Shown here: one piece after another, positions 50,250-59,756 of the stretch
How positions within the stretch are numbered: the stretch's first letter is position 1
Layout of the letters: every line of letters starts with the position of its first letter
Assembly (NCBI GenBank): GCA_029953615.1
Contig: CP124529.1
Location: 2,694,998 to 2,758,997 of the forward strand
Length of the DNA stretch: 64,000 nt
Direction of reading: 5' to 3'
Source of the DNA: Pseudomonas putida
GTDB lineage: Bacteria > Pseudomonadota > Gammaproteobacteria > Pseudomonadales > Pseudomonadaceae
The notes under the pieces: model-generated
Databases searched by the model: none
Told to the model about the DNA's origin: nothing
Seen by the model: only the letters and a program-made list of their open reading frames with translations
Position numbers and translations under genes: made by a program

Positions 50250-51206
50250 TTATTTGGGACCGACGGTCACCCACCACTGGGTATGCCGCTCGATCTTCAC
50301 CGGCAGTGCCGGCACCAGCGACGACAGCGCCAGGTCGGTGTCGGTCAGCGGGAAGCTGCCGGTCACACGCAGGTCGGCGACCTTGTCGTCTACCCCCAGG
50401 TAACCGCTGCGGTACTTGCCAAGCGCGGCCAGCAGGTCAGCCAGGCGTACGTTGTCCACCACCAGCATGCCGCGGGTCCAGGCGTCGGCACCGGCGGGCA
50501 CCGTGCCGACCCGGCCAAGGCCGTTGGCATTCATCAGCACCTGCTGGCCTTCGCGCAGCACCTGTTCGTCGCCGCTGTTCAGCGGCATGGCGGCGACCGA
50601 GGCTTGCAGCACTTCCAGGCGTGTGCCGTCGCCCTCGCGGCGCACCAGGAAGCGCGTGCCCAACGGGCGCAGGCGGCCATCGTCGGTGCGTACCAGCAGC
50701 GGGCGCGGGTCCTGGTGACCGGTTTCGACCGAGATCTCGCCCTGGTGCAGCACGATCACCCGTTGCTCGCCGGCGTAGTCGATGTCCACGGCAGTGTGGC
50801 TGTTCAGGCTCAGCAAGGTGCCGTCTTCCAGGCGCAGGGTACGCAGTTCGCCGGTGGCGGTGCGCTGGTCGGCCAGCCAGTAGCTCGGTGCCAGCGACGG
50901 CGCGCCGACCCAGGCCAGCAGTGAGCCCAGCAGGAACATGCCGGCCAGCCCGGCGCTGCCCTTGCCGATACGTCGGCGCAGGCCGGCGCGCGATTGCAGC
51001 AGGGCCTGGCGTGCCGGGCCAGCAGCGGTGTTCACCCGCTGGTCCATGGCGCCAAGTTGGTGCCAGGCGCGGGCGTGCTCCTCGCTGGCGGCATGCCAGC
51101 GCATGAATTCGCTGCGCTCGTCCGGTGTGCCGCTGCCGTTGTCGAGGCTGAGTTTCCAGGCAATGGCGGCTTCCAGCACCTGGGACGATACCGGTGCACT
51201 GCTCAC
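50250..51206 (-). CDS. fecR: FecR-family anti-sigma factor
   Basis: Inner-membrane regulator of 318 residues that relays receptor occupancy to the FecI sigma factor. The cytosolic N-domain contains WKLSLDNGSGTPDERSEFMRW and HARAWHQLGAMDQRV. One membrane segment (GLAGMFLLGSLLAWVG) lies near residue 85. The periplasmic FecR domain has LEDGTLLSLNSHTAVDIDYA and a C-terminal STN-like part (VRLADLLAALGKYRSG). The start is a GTG overlapping the fecI stop (GTGA), with GGGGAG about eight bases ahead. Confidence 0.93.
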   Translation of the reverse strand: MSSAPVSSQVLEAAIAWKLSLDNGSGTPDERSEFMRWHAASEEHARAWHQLGAMDQRVNTAAGPARQALLQSRAGLRRRIGKGSAGLAGMFLLGSLLAWVGAPSLAPSYWLADQRTATGELRTLRLEDGTLLSLNSHTAVDIDYAGEQRVIVLHQGEISVETGHQDPRPLLVRTDDGRLRPLGTRFLVRREGDGTRLEVLQASVAAMPLNSGDEQVLREGQQVLMNANGLGRVGTVPAGADAWTRGMLVVDNVRLADLLAALGKYRSGYLGVDDKVADLRVTGSFPLTDTDLALSSLVPALPVKIERHTQWWVTVGPK

Positions 51207-51721
51207 GTCGGCTCCCCGTACAGGGCCACGTAACACTGGCGCATGCCCTGGGCGATGTACTGGCGCACCCGCGACACCGAAACCCCCAGGCGTTCGGCAA
51301 TTTCGGCATGGCTCATGCCGTCCAGGCGATTGTGCAGGAAAGCTGCGCGGGCCTTGCTCGACAGCTTGCCGAGCAGGCGGTCGATGGCCTTGAGGTCCTC
51401 GAGGACCAAGTGCTGCACTTCCGGGGACGGTTGCTCGGCCTCAGGCATCAGGGCCAGTTCGGCCAGGTAGGCCTGTTCCAGCGCGGCGCGGCGGAAGTGG
51501 TCGAACATCAGGCCCTTGGCCACGGCGGCCAGGAATGCGCGGGGTTCGCGGGGCGTATCCAGATGCGCGCGGCCGAGCAGGCGCACGAAGGTGTCCTGGC
51601 TCAGGTCTTCGGCACGCTGGCGGCAGGCCATGCTGCGCTGCAGCCAGGCAAGCAGCCAGCCGCGATGGTCGCGGTACAGCGCACCGACCAGATCGGCGTG
51701 TGGGCTCTGTGCAGAAGACAA
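51203..51721 (-). CDS. fecI: FecI-type ECF sigma factor
   Basis: 172-residue sigma-70 family member of the iron-starvation group. Region 2 reads CRQRAEDLSQDTFVRLLG; region 4 reads LDGMSHAEIAERLGVSVSRV with its helix-turn-helix. It should drive the receptor gene when FecR signals. The likely start is a TTG, with AGGGGGA about six bases ahead; no in-frame ATG lies upstream before a stop, and the next internal ATG would remove part of region 2. A Fur-box-like sequence lies upstream. Confidence 0.92.
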   Translation of the reverse strand: MSSAQSPHADLVGALYRDHRGWLLAWLQRSMACRQRAEDLSQDTFVRLLGRAHLDTPREPRAFLAAVAKGLMFDHFRRAALEQAYLAELALMPEAEQPSPEVQHLVLEDLKAIDRLLGKLSSKARAAFLHNRLDGMSHAEIAERLGVSVSRVRQYIAQGMRQCYVALYGEPT

Positions 51722-51753
51722 GCAGCGTCCCCCTGGAACGTATGCATTAACTA

Positions 51754-51770
51754 ACGATAATTATTCGCGA
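51754..51770 (-). promoter_or_regulatory. Candidate Fur box upstream of fecI
   Basis: ACGATAATTATTCGCGA contains a near-symmetrical ATAATTAT core matching part of the GATAATGATAATC consensus of Fur. It is about 35 bases ahead of the fecI start, where iron-dependent repression is expected. Confidence 0.5.
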
Positions 51771-51845
51771 TTGTTGCAGAGGGGAGGGGGTGGGTGCAAT
51801 GGACGCTTATCGGATGGCCCATCATGGAAGGTGTGTCACCTGTGC

Positions 51846-51881
51846 AGGCCTCTTCGCGGGTTTACCCGCGAAGAGGCCTGC
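51846..51881. repeat. Compact REP palindrome
   Basis: GCCTCTTCGCGGGTTTACCCGCGAAGAGGC is a tight inverted repeat with a four-base loop. It sits between the fecI promoter region and the end of the exonuclease gene. It lacks the usual GGGAGCGG arms. Confidence 0.75.
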
Positions 51882-51896
51882 AAGGTCAATGCAAGG

Positions 51897-52607
51897 CTAC
51901 AGGCCGTGGCTCTGCACCTTGCGTCGCCGCCACCCGCGCAACCGCTGCTCTAGCTGCAACGGGCTGTCCAGCTGCTGGCGCCGGGCCTGGCTGAGCAGGA
52001 TCAGCGCCAGTTCGGCGGTGACCAGCGCATCGGCGCTGGCATGATGGCGCTCCTCCACCTGCAGGCCAAACCGTGCCACCCAGTCATCCAGCCCGGCCTC
52101 GCGCAGCACGGTGTCGGGGTTGAGCATCGGCGCCAGCTCGGCAACATCCAGGAAGTGCGACTGCAAGCGATAGCCCAGGCTTTCCTTCAGCGCCCGGGCC
52201 AGCATGCGCTGGTCGAACGGCGCATGGAATGCCAGCACCGGGCTATTGCCAATGAAGTCGAGCAGATCGAGCAAGGCCTCGGCCGGGTCGCAGCCGGCAG
52301 CCAGGGCACTCGGCCCCAGGCCGTGGATCAGCACGCTGGCGTTGGTCTTCTGCGTTGGTCGGTGCAGGGTGCGTTCGAACTGCTGGGCAAAGTCGATGGC
52401 GCCATCTTCGATGGCCACTGCCCCGATCGACAACACCTGGTCACGGCTGGGGTTCAGGCCGCTGGTCTCCAGGTCCAGCACCACCCAGCGCTGCTCGCGC
52501 AGGGTACACACCCCGAGAGGCATGGCCTTGGGCAGGCGGGCCAGGCGCTGGCGCGTGGCATGGTCCAGTTCGGGCGCGCTGGGGCGCAGCCAGGCGAACA
52601 GGCTCAT
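51897..52607 (-). CDS. 3'-5' exonuclease, DnaQ-like (DEDDh)
   Basis: 236 residues starting MSLFAWLRPSAPELDHATRQ. Exonuclease motifs: Exo I WVVLDLETSGLNPSRDQVLS, Exo II HAPFDQRMLARAL, and Exo III HHASADALVTAELALIL with His and Asp. It resembles DNA polymerase epsilon-type proofreading domains but is free-standing. The start overlaps the stop of the CBS-domain gene (ATGA). In many pseudomonads these two genes are paired. Confidence 0.9.
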   Translation of the reverse strand: MSLFAWLRPSAPELDHATRQRLARLPKAMPLGVCTLREQRWVVLDLETSGLNPSRDQVLSIGAVAIEDGAIDFAQQFERTLHRPTQKTNASVLIHGLGPSALAAGCDPAEALLDLLDFIGNSPVLAFHAPFDQRMLARALKESLGYRLQSHFLDVAELAPMLNPDTVLREAGLDDWVARFGLQVEERHHASADALVTAELALILLSQARRQQLDSPLQLEQRLRGWRRRKVQSHGL

Positions 52608-54543
52608 AGCTGGTACCGCAAGGCCAGGCTGCTTTGCAGGCGCTGAGCCTGGCGCAGGGACTCGCGCAGGATGCGCCGGTCCAGGTGGTTGAGGTTGTCC
52701 GGGTCCAGGCGGTTGGAATAGGGCAGGTTGTCGCGGGTCTGGCGCTGGTGCTGTTGCATGCGGGTTTGCTGGATGAAGTGGTAGGCCTCCTCGTAGGCTG
52801 CACCGTCCAGCGGCTCGATCACGCCCTTGGCCACCAGCTGGCGCAGGCGTTCCAGGGTATTGCAGGCACCGATGCCGTTGGCCAGAGCCAGCAGCCGGGC
52901 ACCATCGACGAAGGGCGTCAGGCCCTGGACCTTGAGGTCGAGGGTAGCGGCCTTGGTCGTTGCCTTGGCGGGTCAGCACGAACTCGCGCAGGCGGCCCAC
53001 CGGTGGGCGCTGGCGCAGGGCGTTGTCAGCCATCATGCGCTGGAAGATGCGGTTGTCGGCCACCTGGTCGAGCAGGCCTTGGCGCAGTTGCTCGCAGCCT
53101 TGCTCGTCGCCCCACACCACACGCAGGTCGAAGTAGATGCTTGAGCCCAGCAGGTTCTCCGGGCTGGCTTCGCGGACAAAACCGGCAAAGCGCCGCGCCC
53201 ACTCACTGCGCGACAGGCACAGTTCCGGGTTGCCGGCCATGACGTTGCCCTTGCACAGGGTGAAGCCGCACTGGGCCAGGCACTGGTTGATGTATTGCGC
53301 CAGCGGCAGCAGGCGGGCGCGGATGGCCTCGGCTTCGGCGCTGTCGGCGGCTTCGAAGAGGATGCCGTTGTCCTGGTCGGTGTGCAGGGTTTGTTCACGT
53401 CGCCCTTCGCTGCCAAAGCACAGCCAACTGAACGGCACACCCGGATCACCGCGCTCGGCCAGTGCCAGTTCGATCACCCGGCACACGGTATGGTCGTTGA
53501 GCAGGGTGATGATCTGGGTGATCTGCGTGGATGACGCGCCATGGGCCAGCATGCGCTCGACCAGCTGGCTGATTTCGCCACGCAGCGAGACCAGGGTGTC
53601 CAGGCGTGGCGCATGGCGGATGGTGCGCGCCAGGTGCACCAGGTCGACCCGTTGCAGCGAGAACAGGTCGCGCTCCGAAACCACCCCGCACAGACGCCGG
53701 TTTTCCACCAGGCATACATGGGCGATATGCCGTTCGGTCATGGCCATGGCCGCGTCGAAGGCGCTTGCCTGGGGGGTAAGGTAAAACGGCTGGGCGGTCA
53801 TGTGCCGCGCGATGGGGGCGCTCAGGTCGGTATCGGCCGCTGCCACCACCTGGCGCAGGTCGCGCAGGGTGAAGATACCGGTGGGGTAGCGCTGCGGGTC
53901 GACCACTACGATGCTGCCGACCTGCTGCTCATGCATCAGCCGCACGGCATCGCGCAGGGGCGTGTCGGGGCTGCATACCACCGGGTGGCGCATGGCCAGT
54001 TCGCCCAGGGGTGTGTTCAACGAATACTGGGTGCCGAGGGTTTCCACCGCGCGCTGGCGTACCTGCTGGTTGACCTGGTCGAGCAGGCTGCTGACCCCGC
54101 GCAGGGCAAAATCGCGGAACACTTCCGACATCGAGAACACGCGGATGAATGCGGCCTTGTTCAGTTGCAGGCAGAAGGTGTCCTCACCGGCCAGGTGCTC
54201 GGTGCGGGTCGCCCGCTCGCCAAGCAGGGCAGCCAGCGGGAAGCATTCGCCGCTGGTGATTTCAAAGGTGGTTTCCACACCCGGCTTGACCAGGTGCTGG
54301 CGCTCGCCGACCACGCGGCCCTGCTTGACGATGTAGAAGTGCTCGACCGGCCCGTCGGCAGGTTTGACGATGCTTTCGCCGCTGGCATAGAAGCGCAGCT
54401 GGCACTGTTCGACCAGGTAGGCCAGGTGGCTGTGTTCCATCTGGTTGAACGGCGGAAAAGCGCTGCAGGAACTGCAGGGTGCCCTGGATGTTCTGCAGCA
54501 CTGCTGTCCTGCCCGCCTGGTTGTAGGCGTCCTTTTTGCTCAT
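52604..54543 (-). CDS. cNMP-binding/CBS/DUF294 nucleotidyltransferase protein (two frameshifts)
   Basis: Cytosolic signalling protein: an N-terminal cyclic-nucleotide-binding-like domain (YASGESIVKPADGPVEHFYI), two CBS domains (residues ~170-290, VVCSPDTPLRDAVRLMHEQQ) and a DUF294-type nucleotidyltransferase (FGSEGRREQTLHTDQDNG) with its C-terminal partner domain. Two indels break it. At 54456-54459 one extra A on the + strand separates MSKKDAYNQAGRTAVLQNIQ from FNQMEHSHLAYLVEQ. At 52955-52956 an extra G separates VLTRQGND from KAATLDLKVQGLTPFVDG. Repaired length is 645 residues, ending SSLALRYQL and overlapping the exonuclease start. Related proteins adjoin acetate-metabolism genes elsewhere; its target here is unknown. 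Confidence 0.85.
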
Positions 54544-54755
54544 GAAACTGACCGTATCGCTATGCCGAACTATATATCTATATATATAGGTGCCGACCAT
54601 GTTGTTCTCTGCCTCCATGGTCGGCTTGCGGCGGGATGGTGCCCATTGGACGTAAGTCTATGAGCGCCCCTGTCAAAGACCCGACGAAAGGCCAGCCGGG
54701 TTATGCAAGTTCTGCGGTCCTAATGCTGAAGCGGAATTTTTTTGACGAGATGAGC
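54544..54755. promoter_or_regulatory. Divergent promoter region with AT-rich palindrome
   Basis: CTATATATC...TATATATAG at 54570-54589 is a near-perfect AT palindrome between the divergent CBS gene and the receiver gene. It may supply -10 elements in both directions or bind a dimeric regulator. Confidence 0.45.
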
Positions 54756-55199
54756 ATGCCTGAGCAACACGACATCCTGAGCGACGCCGAGCGCGAGGCA
54801 TTGGCCGTGGTGAGTGCGCCTGTGGCAGCCAAGCCGTTGGTGCTGGTGGTGGACGACAATGCGGTGAACCGTGACGCATTGATCCTGTACCTGAAAAGCC
54901 GGGGGATCGACTGTGTCGGGGCGGATGGTGCTGAGGAAGCCAGGCTGTACCTGCACTACCAGCCACGAATCGGCTTGATGATCACCGATTTGCGCATGCA
55001 GCCCGAGGATGGCCTGGACCTGATCCGGCAGATTCGCGAGTCGGAGCGGGCGGCGTTATCGATCATCGTGGTGTCAGGCGACACCGACGTGGAGGAGGCG
55101 GTGGATGTGATGCACCTGGGGGTGGTGGATTTTCTGTTGAAGCCGGTGGACCTGGACAGGCTGCTGGAGCTGGTGAAGAGAGAATTGAAGATCGATTAA
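54756..55199 (+). CDS. Single-domain response regulator
   Basis: 147 residues, essentially one receiver domain. The acidic pair is in LVLVVDDNAVNRDAL, the phospho-acceptor Asp in LMITDLRMQPEDG, the conserved Ser/Thr in IIVVSGDTD, and the Lys in FLLKPVDLDRLLEL. There is no output domain, so it works by protein contact, CheY-like. A 30-residue N-terminal tail precedes the receiver. ATGs at 54750 and 54756 are both possible; further upstream the sequence is unconserved. No sensor kinase is adjacent. Confidence 0.85.
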   Translation: MPEQHDILSDAEREALAVVSAPVAAKPLVLVVDDNAVNRDALILYLKSRGIDCVGADGAEEARLYLHYQPRIGLMITDLRMQPEDGLDLIRQIRESERAALSIIVVSGDTDVEEAVDVMHLGVVDFLLKPVDLDRLLELVKRELKID

Positions 55200-55293
55200 G
55201 TGAAGAGCCTGTTCCGGCCTCATCGCCGGCAAGCCAGCTCCCACAGGAACCGCACAAATGTCGAGGCCTGTACAGTCCCTGTAGGAGCTGGCT

Positions 55294-56546
55294 TGTTCTG
55301 GTCAAGTTTCTCCGGACACCGATTACGGTGATCAAGCCGCCTGCTGCTCCATGGCTATTGGCGACAGATAGTTGTTGTAGCTGTGGAGCCGGATTCGGTT
55401 GTATCGCATGAAGAAGCTGGTCATATCCTGCCTGGCTTCTTCAATTTCCTGGTAGCCCTTGGGCGGAACCCACTCTGATTTAAGCGTCCCAAAGAAACGC
55501 TCTGTTGGCGCGTTGTCCCAGCATTGCCCCCTGCGGCTCATGCTCTGCGTTATCCCATGCTCAAGCAGCTCGGATTGGAAAAGCTGGCTGGTGTATTGGC
55601 AGCCTTGATCCGAATGAAACATCAAGCCTGGCTGCTTGCCCCGAACCCCTACCGCCATCCTCAATGCCTTACTAACCAGGTTGGCATCGTTGATCAGGGA
55701 AAACGCCCAACCAACGATCCGACGGGCGAACAAATCAATGACTACTGCCAAGTGATACCAACGTTTCCCGACCATCAAACTGGTCACATCACCGCACCAG
55801 ACTTGGTTGATCGCAGTAGGCTCGAAGTTACGTTCGAGCAGGTTCTTAGCCACGAATGCCTCGACTCCTCTGGAGCGATACTGATGCCGACGGCGCTGTC
55901 TGCTGGCCAGATTTGCTTCCTGCATGAGTCTTCCGGCCAGATACCGACCTACCTTCAGTTGCTGGGCTTTCAAGTGCTCAGAGAGCATCCTTGCGCCTGC
56001 GCTTCCACGGCTTTCAGCGTGCAATTGCACGACCTTTTCCCTGAGCGCGTCACGCTTGGTATTAGGCGCTGAACGGCGGTGAAGCCAGTCATAAAATGCG
56101 CTACGGGATACATTCAGCACACGGCAAAGCAGGCTGGTCGGATACGCACCAGACTCTCTCAGCTCCTCGATCAGGGAAAAACGATCGGGATCCGACATCA
56201 AGAGAGCTGTAGCCTTTTTTAAGATTTCAGCCTCGGCCTCCAGGCGCTTGATCTTGGCCCGCAGTTGTTGGAGTTCTCGCTGTTCGTCGCTGATCGCCTT
56301 GGTACCGGCTACTGGCTGGCCTTTTTGACGCTCTTTGCGCACCTGATCAACCCACCGGCGCAGAGCCGTAGGGCCGACGTCCATTGAGGCGCAGACGTCG
56401 GGAATTGAGCAGTTGTCATCAAGAACCATGCTTGCAGCACGTTGCTTGAACTCGCGGGTGTAGGTCTTTCGTTCTTGCATGGAAACCTCCGGATTGGGCG
56501 AATCATATCGCCCTTAAGAGGTGTCCGGGGTCATTAGGCCAGTTCA
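55294..56546 (-). mobile_element. IS3-family insertion sequence, 1,253 bp
   Basis: Ends are TGTTCTGG... at the left and the reverse complement TGAACTGG... at the right. The imperfect terminal inverted repeats (about 19 of 27 matching) share CCGGACACC at their inner end, and both tips are TG/CA. GCT flanks the element on both sides, a three-base target duplication as expected for IS3. The transposase occupies nearly all of it. The site is inside a REP sequence. Confidence 0.9.
55332..56480 (-). CDS. IS3-family transposase (orfA-orfB as one frame)
   Basis: 382 residues. The N-terminal part is OrfA: a helix-turn-helix (IPDVCASMDVGPTALRRWV) and a leucine-zipper coil ending KRLEAEAEILKKATALL. The remainder is OrfB with the DDE integrase core: WCGDVTSLMVGKRWYHLAVV (first Asp), MFHSDQGCQYTS (second Asp) and CWDNAPTERFFGTLKSEW (Glu). 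IS3 elements normally need a -1 ribosomal shift between OrfA and OrfB. The slippery A-AAA-AAG is present at the junction (TTA AAA AAG), yet here both parts are already in one frame. Confidence 0.92.
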   Translation of the reverse strand: MQERKTYTREFKQRAASMVLDDNCSIPDVCASMDVGPTALRRWVDQVRKERQKGQPVAGTKAISDEQRELQQLRAKIKRLEAEAEILKKATALLMSDPDRFSLIEELRESGAYPTSLLCRVLNVSRSAFYDWLHRRSAPNTKRDALREKVVQLHAESRGSAGARMLSEHLKAQQLKVGRYLAGRLMQEANLASRQRRRHQYRSRGVEAFVAKNLLERNFEPTAINQVWCGDVTSLMVGKRWYHLAVVIDLFARRIVGWAFSLINDANLVSKALRMAVGVRGKQPGLMFHSDQGCQYTSQLFQSELLEHGITQSMSRRGQCWDNAPTERFFGTLKSEWVPPKGYQEIEEARQDMTSFFMRYNRIRLHSYNNYLSPIAMEQQAA

Positions 56547-56594
56547 GCTTGCCGGCGATCGGGCCGCAAGGCGGCCCCTTGTCGCAGATGTCGC

Positions 56595-58772
56595 TTACAG
56601 CCCGTTACGCGCCTTGAACTCGCGGCGACGGCGGTGCAGTACCGGTTCGGTATAGCCGTTCGGCTGCTTGCCACCTTCCACTACCAACTCTACCGCCGCC
56701 TGGAACGCGACGTTGTCGTCGAAGTTGGGAGCCATCGGGCGATACAGGGCGTCACCGGCGTTCTGCTGGTCGACCACCACGGCCATGCGCTTGAGGCTTT
56801 CCAGCACCTGCTCCTGGCTGACCACGCCGTGGCGCAGCCAGTTGGCCAGCAACTGGGCCGAGATGCGCAGGGTGGCGCGGTCTTCCATCAGGCCGACGTT
56901 GTTGATGTCCGGCACTTTCGAGCAACCCACGCCCTGGTCGATCCAGCGCACCACGTAGCCGAGGATGCCCTGGGCGTTGTTGTCCAGTTCGTTGCGGATC
57001 TCTTCGGCCGACCAGTTGGTGTCGGCGGCCAGCGGGATGGTCAGGATGTCGTCTACCGACGCCGGGGTGCGCGAAGCCAGTTCACGCTGACGTGCCTGTA
57101 CATCCACCTTGTGGTAGTGCAGGGCATGCAGGGTAGCGGCGGTCGGCGACGGCACCCAGGCGGTGTTGGCACCAGCCAGCGGGTGGGCGATCTTCTGCTC
57201 GAGCATGGCCGCCATCAGGTCGGGCATGGCCCACATGCCTTTACCGATTTGCGCACGGCCTTGCAGGCCGGTGGCCAGGCCGACGTCGACGTTGTTGTTC
57301 TCGTAGGCGCCGATCCACTTCTCATTCTTCATGGCGCCCTTGCGCACCACGGCGCCGGCTTCCATCGAGGTGTGGATTTCATCGCCGGTGCGGTCGAGGA
57401 AGCCGGTGTTGATGAACACCACGCGCTCGGCTGCGGCCTTGATGCACGACTTGAGGTTGACCGTGGTACGGCGTTCCTCGTCCATGATGCCGACCTTGAC
57501 GGTGTTGCGCTTCATGCCCAGCAGGTCTTCGACCTGGCTGAAAATCTCGGCGGCGAAGGCGACTTCTTCCGGGCCGTGCATCTTCGGCTTGACGATGTAC
57601 ACGCTGCCGGTGCGGGTGTTCTTGCGGCTGGTGTTGCCGTTGAGGTTGTGCAGGGCGATCAGGTTGGTGAACAGCCCGTCCTGGATGCCTTCGGGGATTT
57701 CATTGCCCTGGGCGTCGAGGATCGCCGGGTTGGTCATCAGGTGGCCAACGTTGCGCACGAACAGCAGCGAACGGCCATGCAGGGTCACGCTGCCGCCGTT
57801 GGGCGCGGCGTACTCGCGGTCCGGGTTCATGGTGCGGGTGAAGGTCTTGCCGCCCTTGCTGACGCTTTCGGCCAGGTCACCTTTCATCAGGCCCAGCCAG
57901 TTGCGGTAGACGACCACCTTGTCGTCGGCGTCGACGGCGGCAACCGAGTCTTCACAGTCCATGATGGTGGTCAGCGCCGATTCCATCAGGATGTCTTTCA
58001 CGCCGGCGGCATCAGTGCTGCCGACCGGGGTGCTGGCATCGACCTGGATTTCGAAGTGCAGGCCGTTGTGCTTGAGCAGCACGGCAGTCGGCGCAGCGGC
58101 ATCGCCATGGAAGCCGATCAGCTGGGCGTCGTCACGCAGGCCGCTGTTGCTGCCGCCTTTCAGGGCAACGATCAGCTTGCCGCCTTCGATGCGGTAGCCG
58201 GTGGAGTCGACGTGCGAGCCGGCCGCCAGTGGCGCGGCTTCGTCGAGGAAGGCGCGGGCGAAGGCGATGACCTTGTCGCCACGCACCTTGTTGTAGCCCT
58301 GGCCTTTCTCGGCGCCGCCTTCATCGCTGATGGCATCGGTGCCATACAGCGCGTCGTACAGCGAACCCCAACGGGCGTTGGCAGCGTTCAGGGCGAAGCG
58401 GGCGTTCATCACCGGTACGACCAGCTGAGGGCCGGCCATGTGGGCAATTTCTTCGTCCACGTTCTGGGTGGTTGCCTGGAAATCGTCGGCTTGTGGCAGC
58501 AGGTAGCCGATCTCCTGGAGGAATGCTTTGTAGGCTACGGCGTCGTGGGCCTGGCCTTTGCGTGCCTGGTGCCAGGCGTCGATCTTGGCTTGCAGCTCGT
58601 CGCGCTTGGCGAGCAGGGCTTTGTTCTTTGGAGCGAGGTCATTGATGATCTTCTCTGCACCGGCCCAGAACTGCTCGGCGACGATGCCGGTCCCTGGGAT
58701 GGCTTCGTTGTTCACGAAGTCGTACAGGACCTTGGCGACCTGAAGGCCACCGACTTGAACGTATCCAGTCAT
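56595..58772 (-). CDS. glcB: Malate synthase G
   Basis: Condenses glyoxylate with acetyl-CoA to malate in the glyoxylate bypass and in glycolate use. 725 residues, the length of the monomeric G isoform, starting [20 protein letters not shown]. Conserved blocks include the central [37 protein letters not shown] (the Mg-binding Glu region) and [23 protein letters not shown] precedes the ATG. Monocistronic with a 450-base upstream spacer. In this context it can also use glyoxylate from amino acid and purine breakdown (inference). Confidence 0.96.
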   Translation of the reverse strand: MTGYVQVGGLQVAKVLYDFVNNEAIPGTGIVAEQFWAGAEKIINDLAPKNKALLAKRDELQAKIDAWHQARKGQAHDAVAYKAFLQEIGYLLPQADDFQATTQNVDEEIAHMAGPQLVVPVMNARFALNAANARWGSLYDALYGTDAISDEGGAEKGQGYNKVRGDKVIAFARAFLDEAAPLAAGSHVDSTGYRIEGGKLIVALKGGSNSGLRDDAQLIGFHGDAAAPTAVLLKHNGLHFEIQVDASTPVGSTDAAGVKDILMESALTTIMDCEDSVAAVDADDKVVVYRNWLGLMKGDLAESVSKGGKTFTRTMNPDREYAAPNGGSVTLHGRSLLFVRNVGHLMTNPAILDAQGNEIPEGIQDGLFTNLIALHNLNGNTSRKNTRTGSVYIVKPKMHGPEEVAFAAEIFSQVEDLLGMKRNTVKVGIMDEERRTTVNLKSCIKAAAERVVFINTGFLDRTGDEIHTSMEAGAVVRKGAMKNEKWIGAYENNNVDVGLATGLQGRAQIGKGMWAMPDLMAAMLEQKIAHPLAGANTAWVPSPTAATLHALHYHKVDVQARQRELASRTPASVDDILTIPLAADTNWSAEEIRNELDNNAQGILGYVVRWIDQGVGCSKVPDINNVGLMEDRATLRISAQLLANWLRHGVVSQEQVLESLKRMAVVVDQQNAGDALYRPMAPNFDDNVAFQAAVELVVEGGKQPNGYTEPVLHRRRREFKARNGL

Positions 58773-59223
58773 TGCTTGCCTCACTCTGCTCAGCTATTTC
58801 GCTCTTCTGTATTAAGCCTGTAGCGCTTCTCTAAACACGGCACCAGTGCATGCCCCCGAGTGGAGCCCCGAGCGCGGCTGGGTGCGGCCTGCCAGACCGG
58901 CTGGCAGACAGTGTGCGTATTTTCACAGGCGCCTTGGCAGACATCCAAACGACGTTTTGTAGTCCGCGCCACGGGATACTACATGAAGCAGTAGGCGGGG
59001 CAAAATCAGACTAAAAGCGCCGTTATGCGACCCGTTGGTCGCGTATGGTCACGCTGGGAGTGGGTATGTTCGCAAAAAACAGGTGGATTGTTCCAGATAA
59101 ATCTTGAAACAGTACACGATTCGTTATGCAGATTGCCCTGCGGCAGGTTGCCGCGCCTTGCCTATACTGAGTCGATCCCCCGATTTTCTGCCGCCCGGCG
59201 CGGTCCGACACGAGGAAGGGCTA
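58773..59223. other. Spacer between glcB and the ACT-domain gene
   Basis: About 450 bases holding the divergent promoters. TATACT at about 59163-59168 is a plausible -10 for the ACT-domain gene. A near-palindromic GTAGTCCGCGCCACGGGATACTAC lies around 58960-58983 upstream of glcB and could be an operator. Frames across this stretch are short and uncharacteristic. Confidence 0.45.
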
Positions 59224-59742
59224 GTGGATCATCTTGTACTGACTGTGATTGCCCCTGACAAGGCCGGCCAGGTCGAGCGCATTGCCCAGTGCATCGCTGA
59301 CCACAACGGCAACTGGCTGGAAAGCCGCATGTCCCGTATGGCCGGGCAGTTCGCCGGCATCCTGCGGGTGGCGGTGCCAGCTGAAAACTACGACGAGCTG
59401 GTGGCTTCGCTACAAGGGTTGGCCCGATATGACATTCGTGTGCTGATCGCCGAGAGCGGTATCGAGCCGTCGTGTACCTGGAAGCCGATTGCCATGGAGC
59501 TGGTGGGGAATGACCGGCCGGGGATCGTGCGGGATATCACGCGGATGCTGGCTGAACTTCAGGTCAACGTTGAGCGGCTTTCCACCGAAGTGCGCCCGGC
59601 GCCGATGAGCAGCGAGCCGTTGTTTCATGCCGATGCGTTGTTGGCTTTGCCGTTGACCTTGCCGCTTGAGGAGCTGCAGCAGCGACTGGAGAGCCTGGCG
59701 GACGACCTGATGGTGGAGTTGAAGCTGCGGTCGGAGGAGTGA
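59224..59742 (+). CDS. ACT-domain protein, GcvR-like
   Basis: 172 residues with two ACT domains: VLTVIAPDKAGQVERIAQCI near the start and IAMELVGNDRPGIVRDITRM in the middle. In enterics GcvR binds glycine and restrains GcvA control of glycine cleavage; pseudomonad versions are annotated alike but less studied. The GTG start has GAGGAAGG four to five bases ahead; an ATG-like start 40 codons earlier adds Cys/Pro-rich unconserved sequence. A glycine link fits the betaine/sarcosine theme only loosely, as that cluster is 42 kb away. Confidence 0.82.
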   Translation: MDHLVLTVIAPDKAGQVERIAQCIADHNGNWLESRMSRMAGQFAGILRVAVPAENYDELVASLQGLARYDIRVLIAESGIEPSCTWKPIAMELVGNDRPGIVRDITRMLAELQVNVERLSTEVRPAPMSSEPLFHADALLALPLTLPLEELQQRLESLADDLMVELKLRSEE

Positions 59743-59756
59743 TCCGAGATTGCCGG

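Larger units (their letters stand above)
55220..56578. repeat. REP region interrupted by the insertion sequence
   Basis: The left part (55220-55293) has a complete CGCCGGCAAGCCAGCTCCCA element and the first half of its inverted partner, GTAGGAGCTGGCT. The rest of that partner, GCTTGCCGGCGATCGGGCCG, resumes at 56547 after the IS. Joined, they restore a standard REP pair. Confidence 0.88.

Noticed and set aside
51897..54440. One 847-residue fusion of the CBS protein and the exonuclease
   Set aside because: The join runs through ~100 residues of Pro/Gly/Arg-rich nonsense created by a one-base insertion; repairing it gives two normal genes overlapping by ATGA.
56634..58823. A 729-codon + strand frame opposite glcB
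   Set aside because: It is the antisense of malate synthase G, which is unambiguous.
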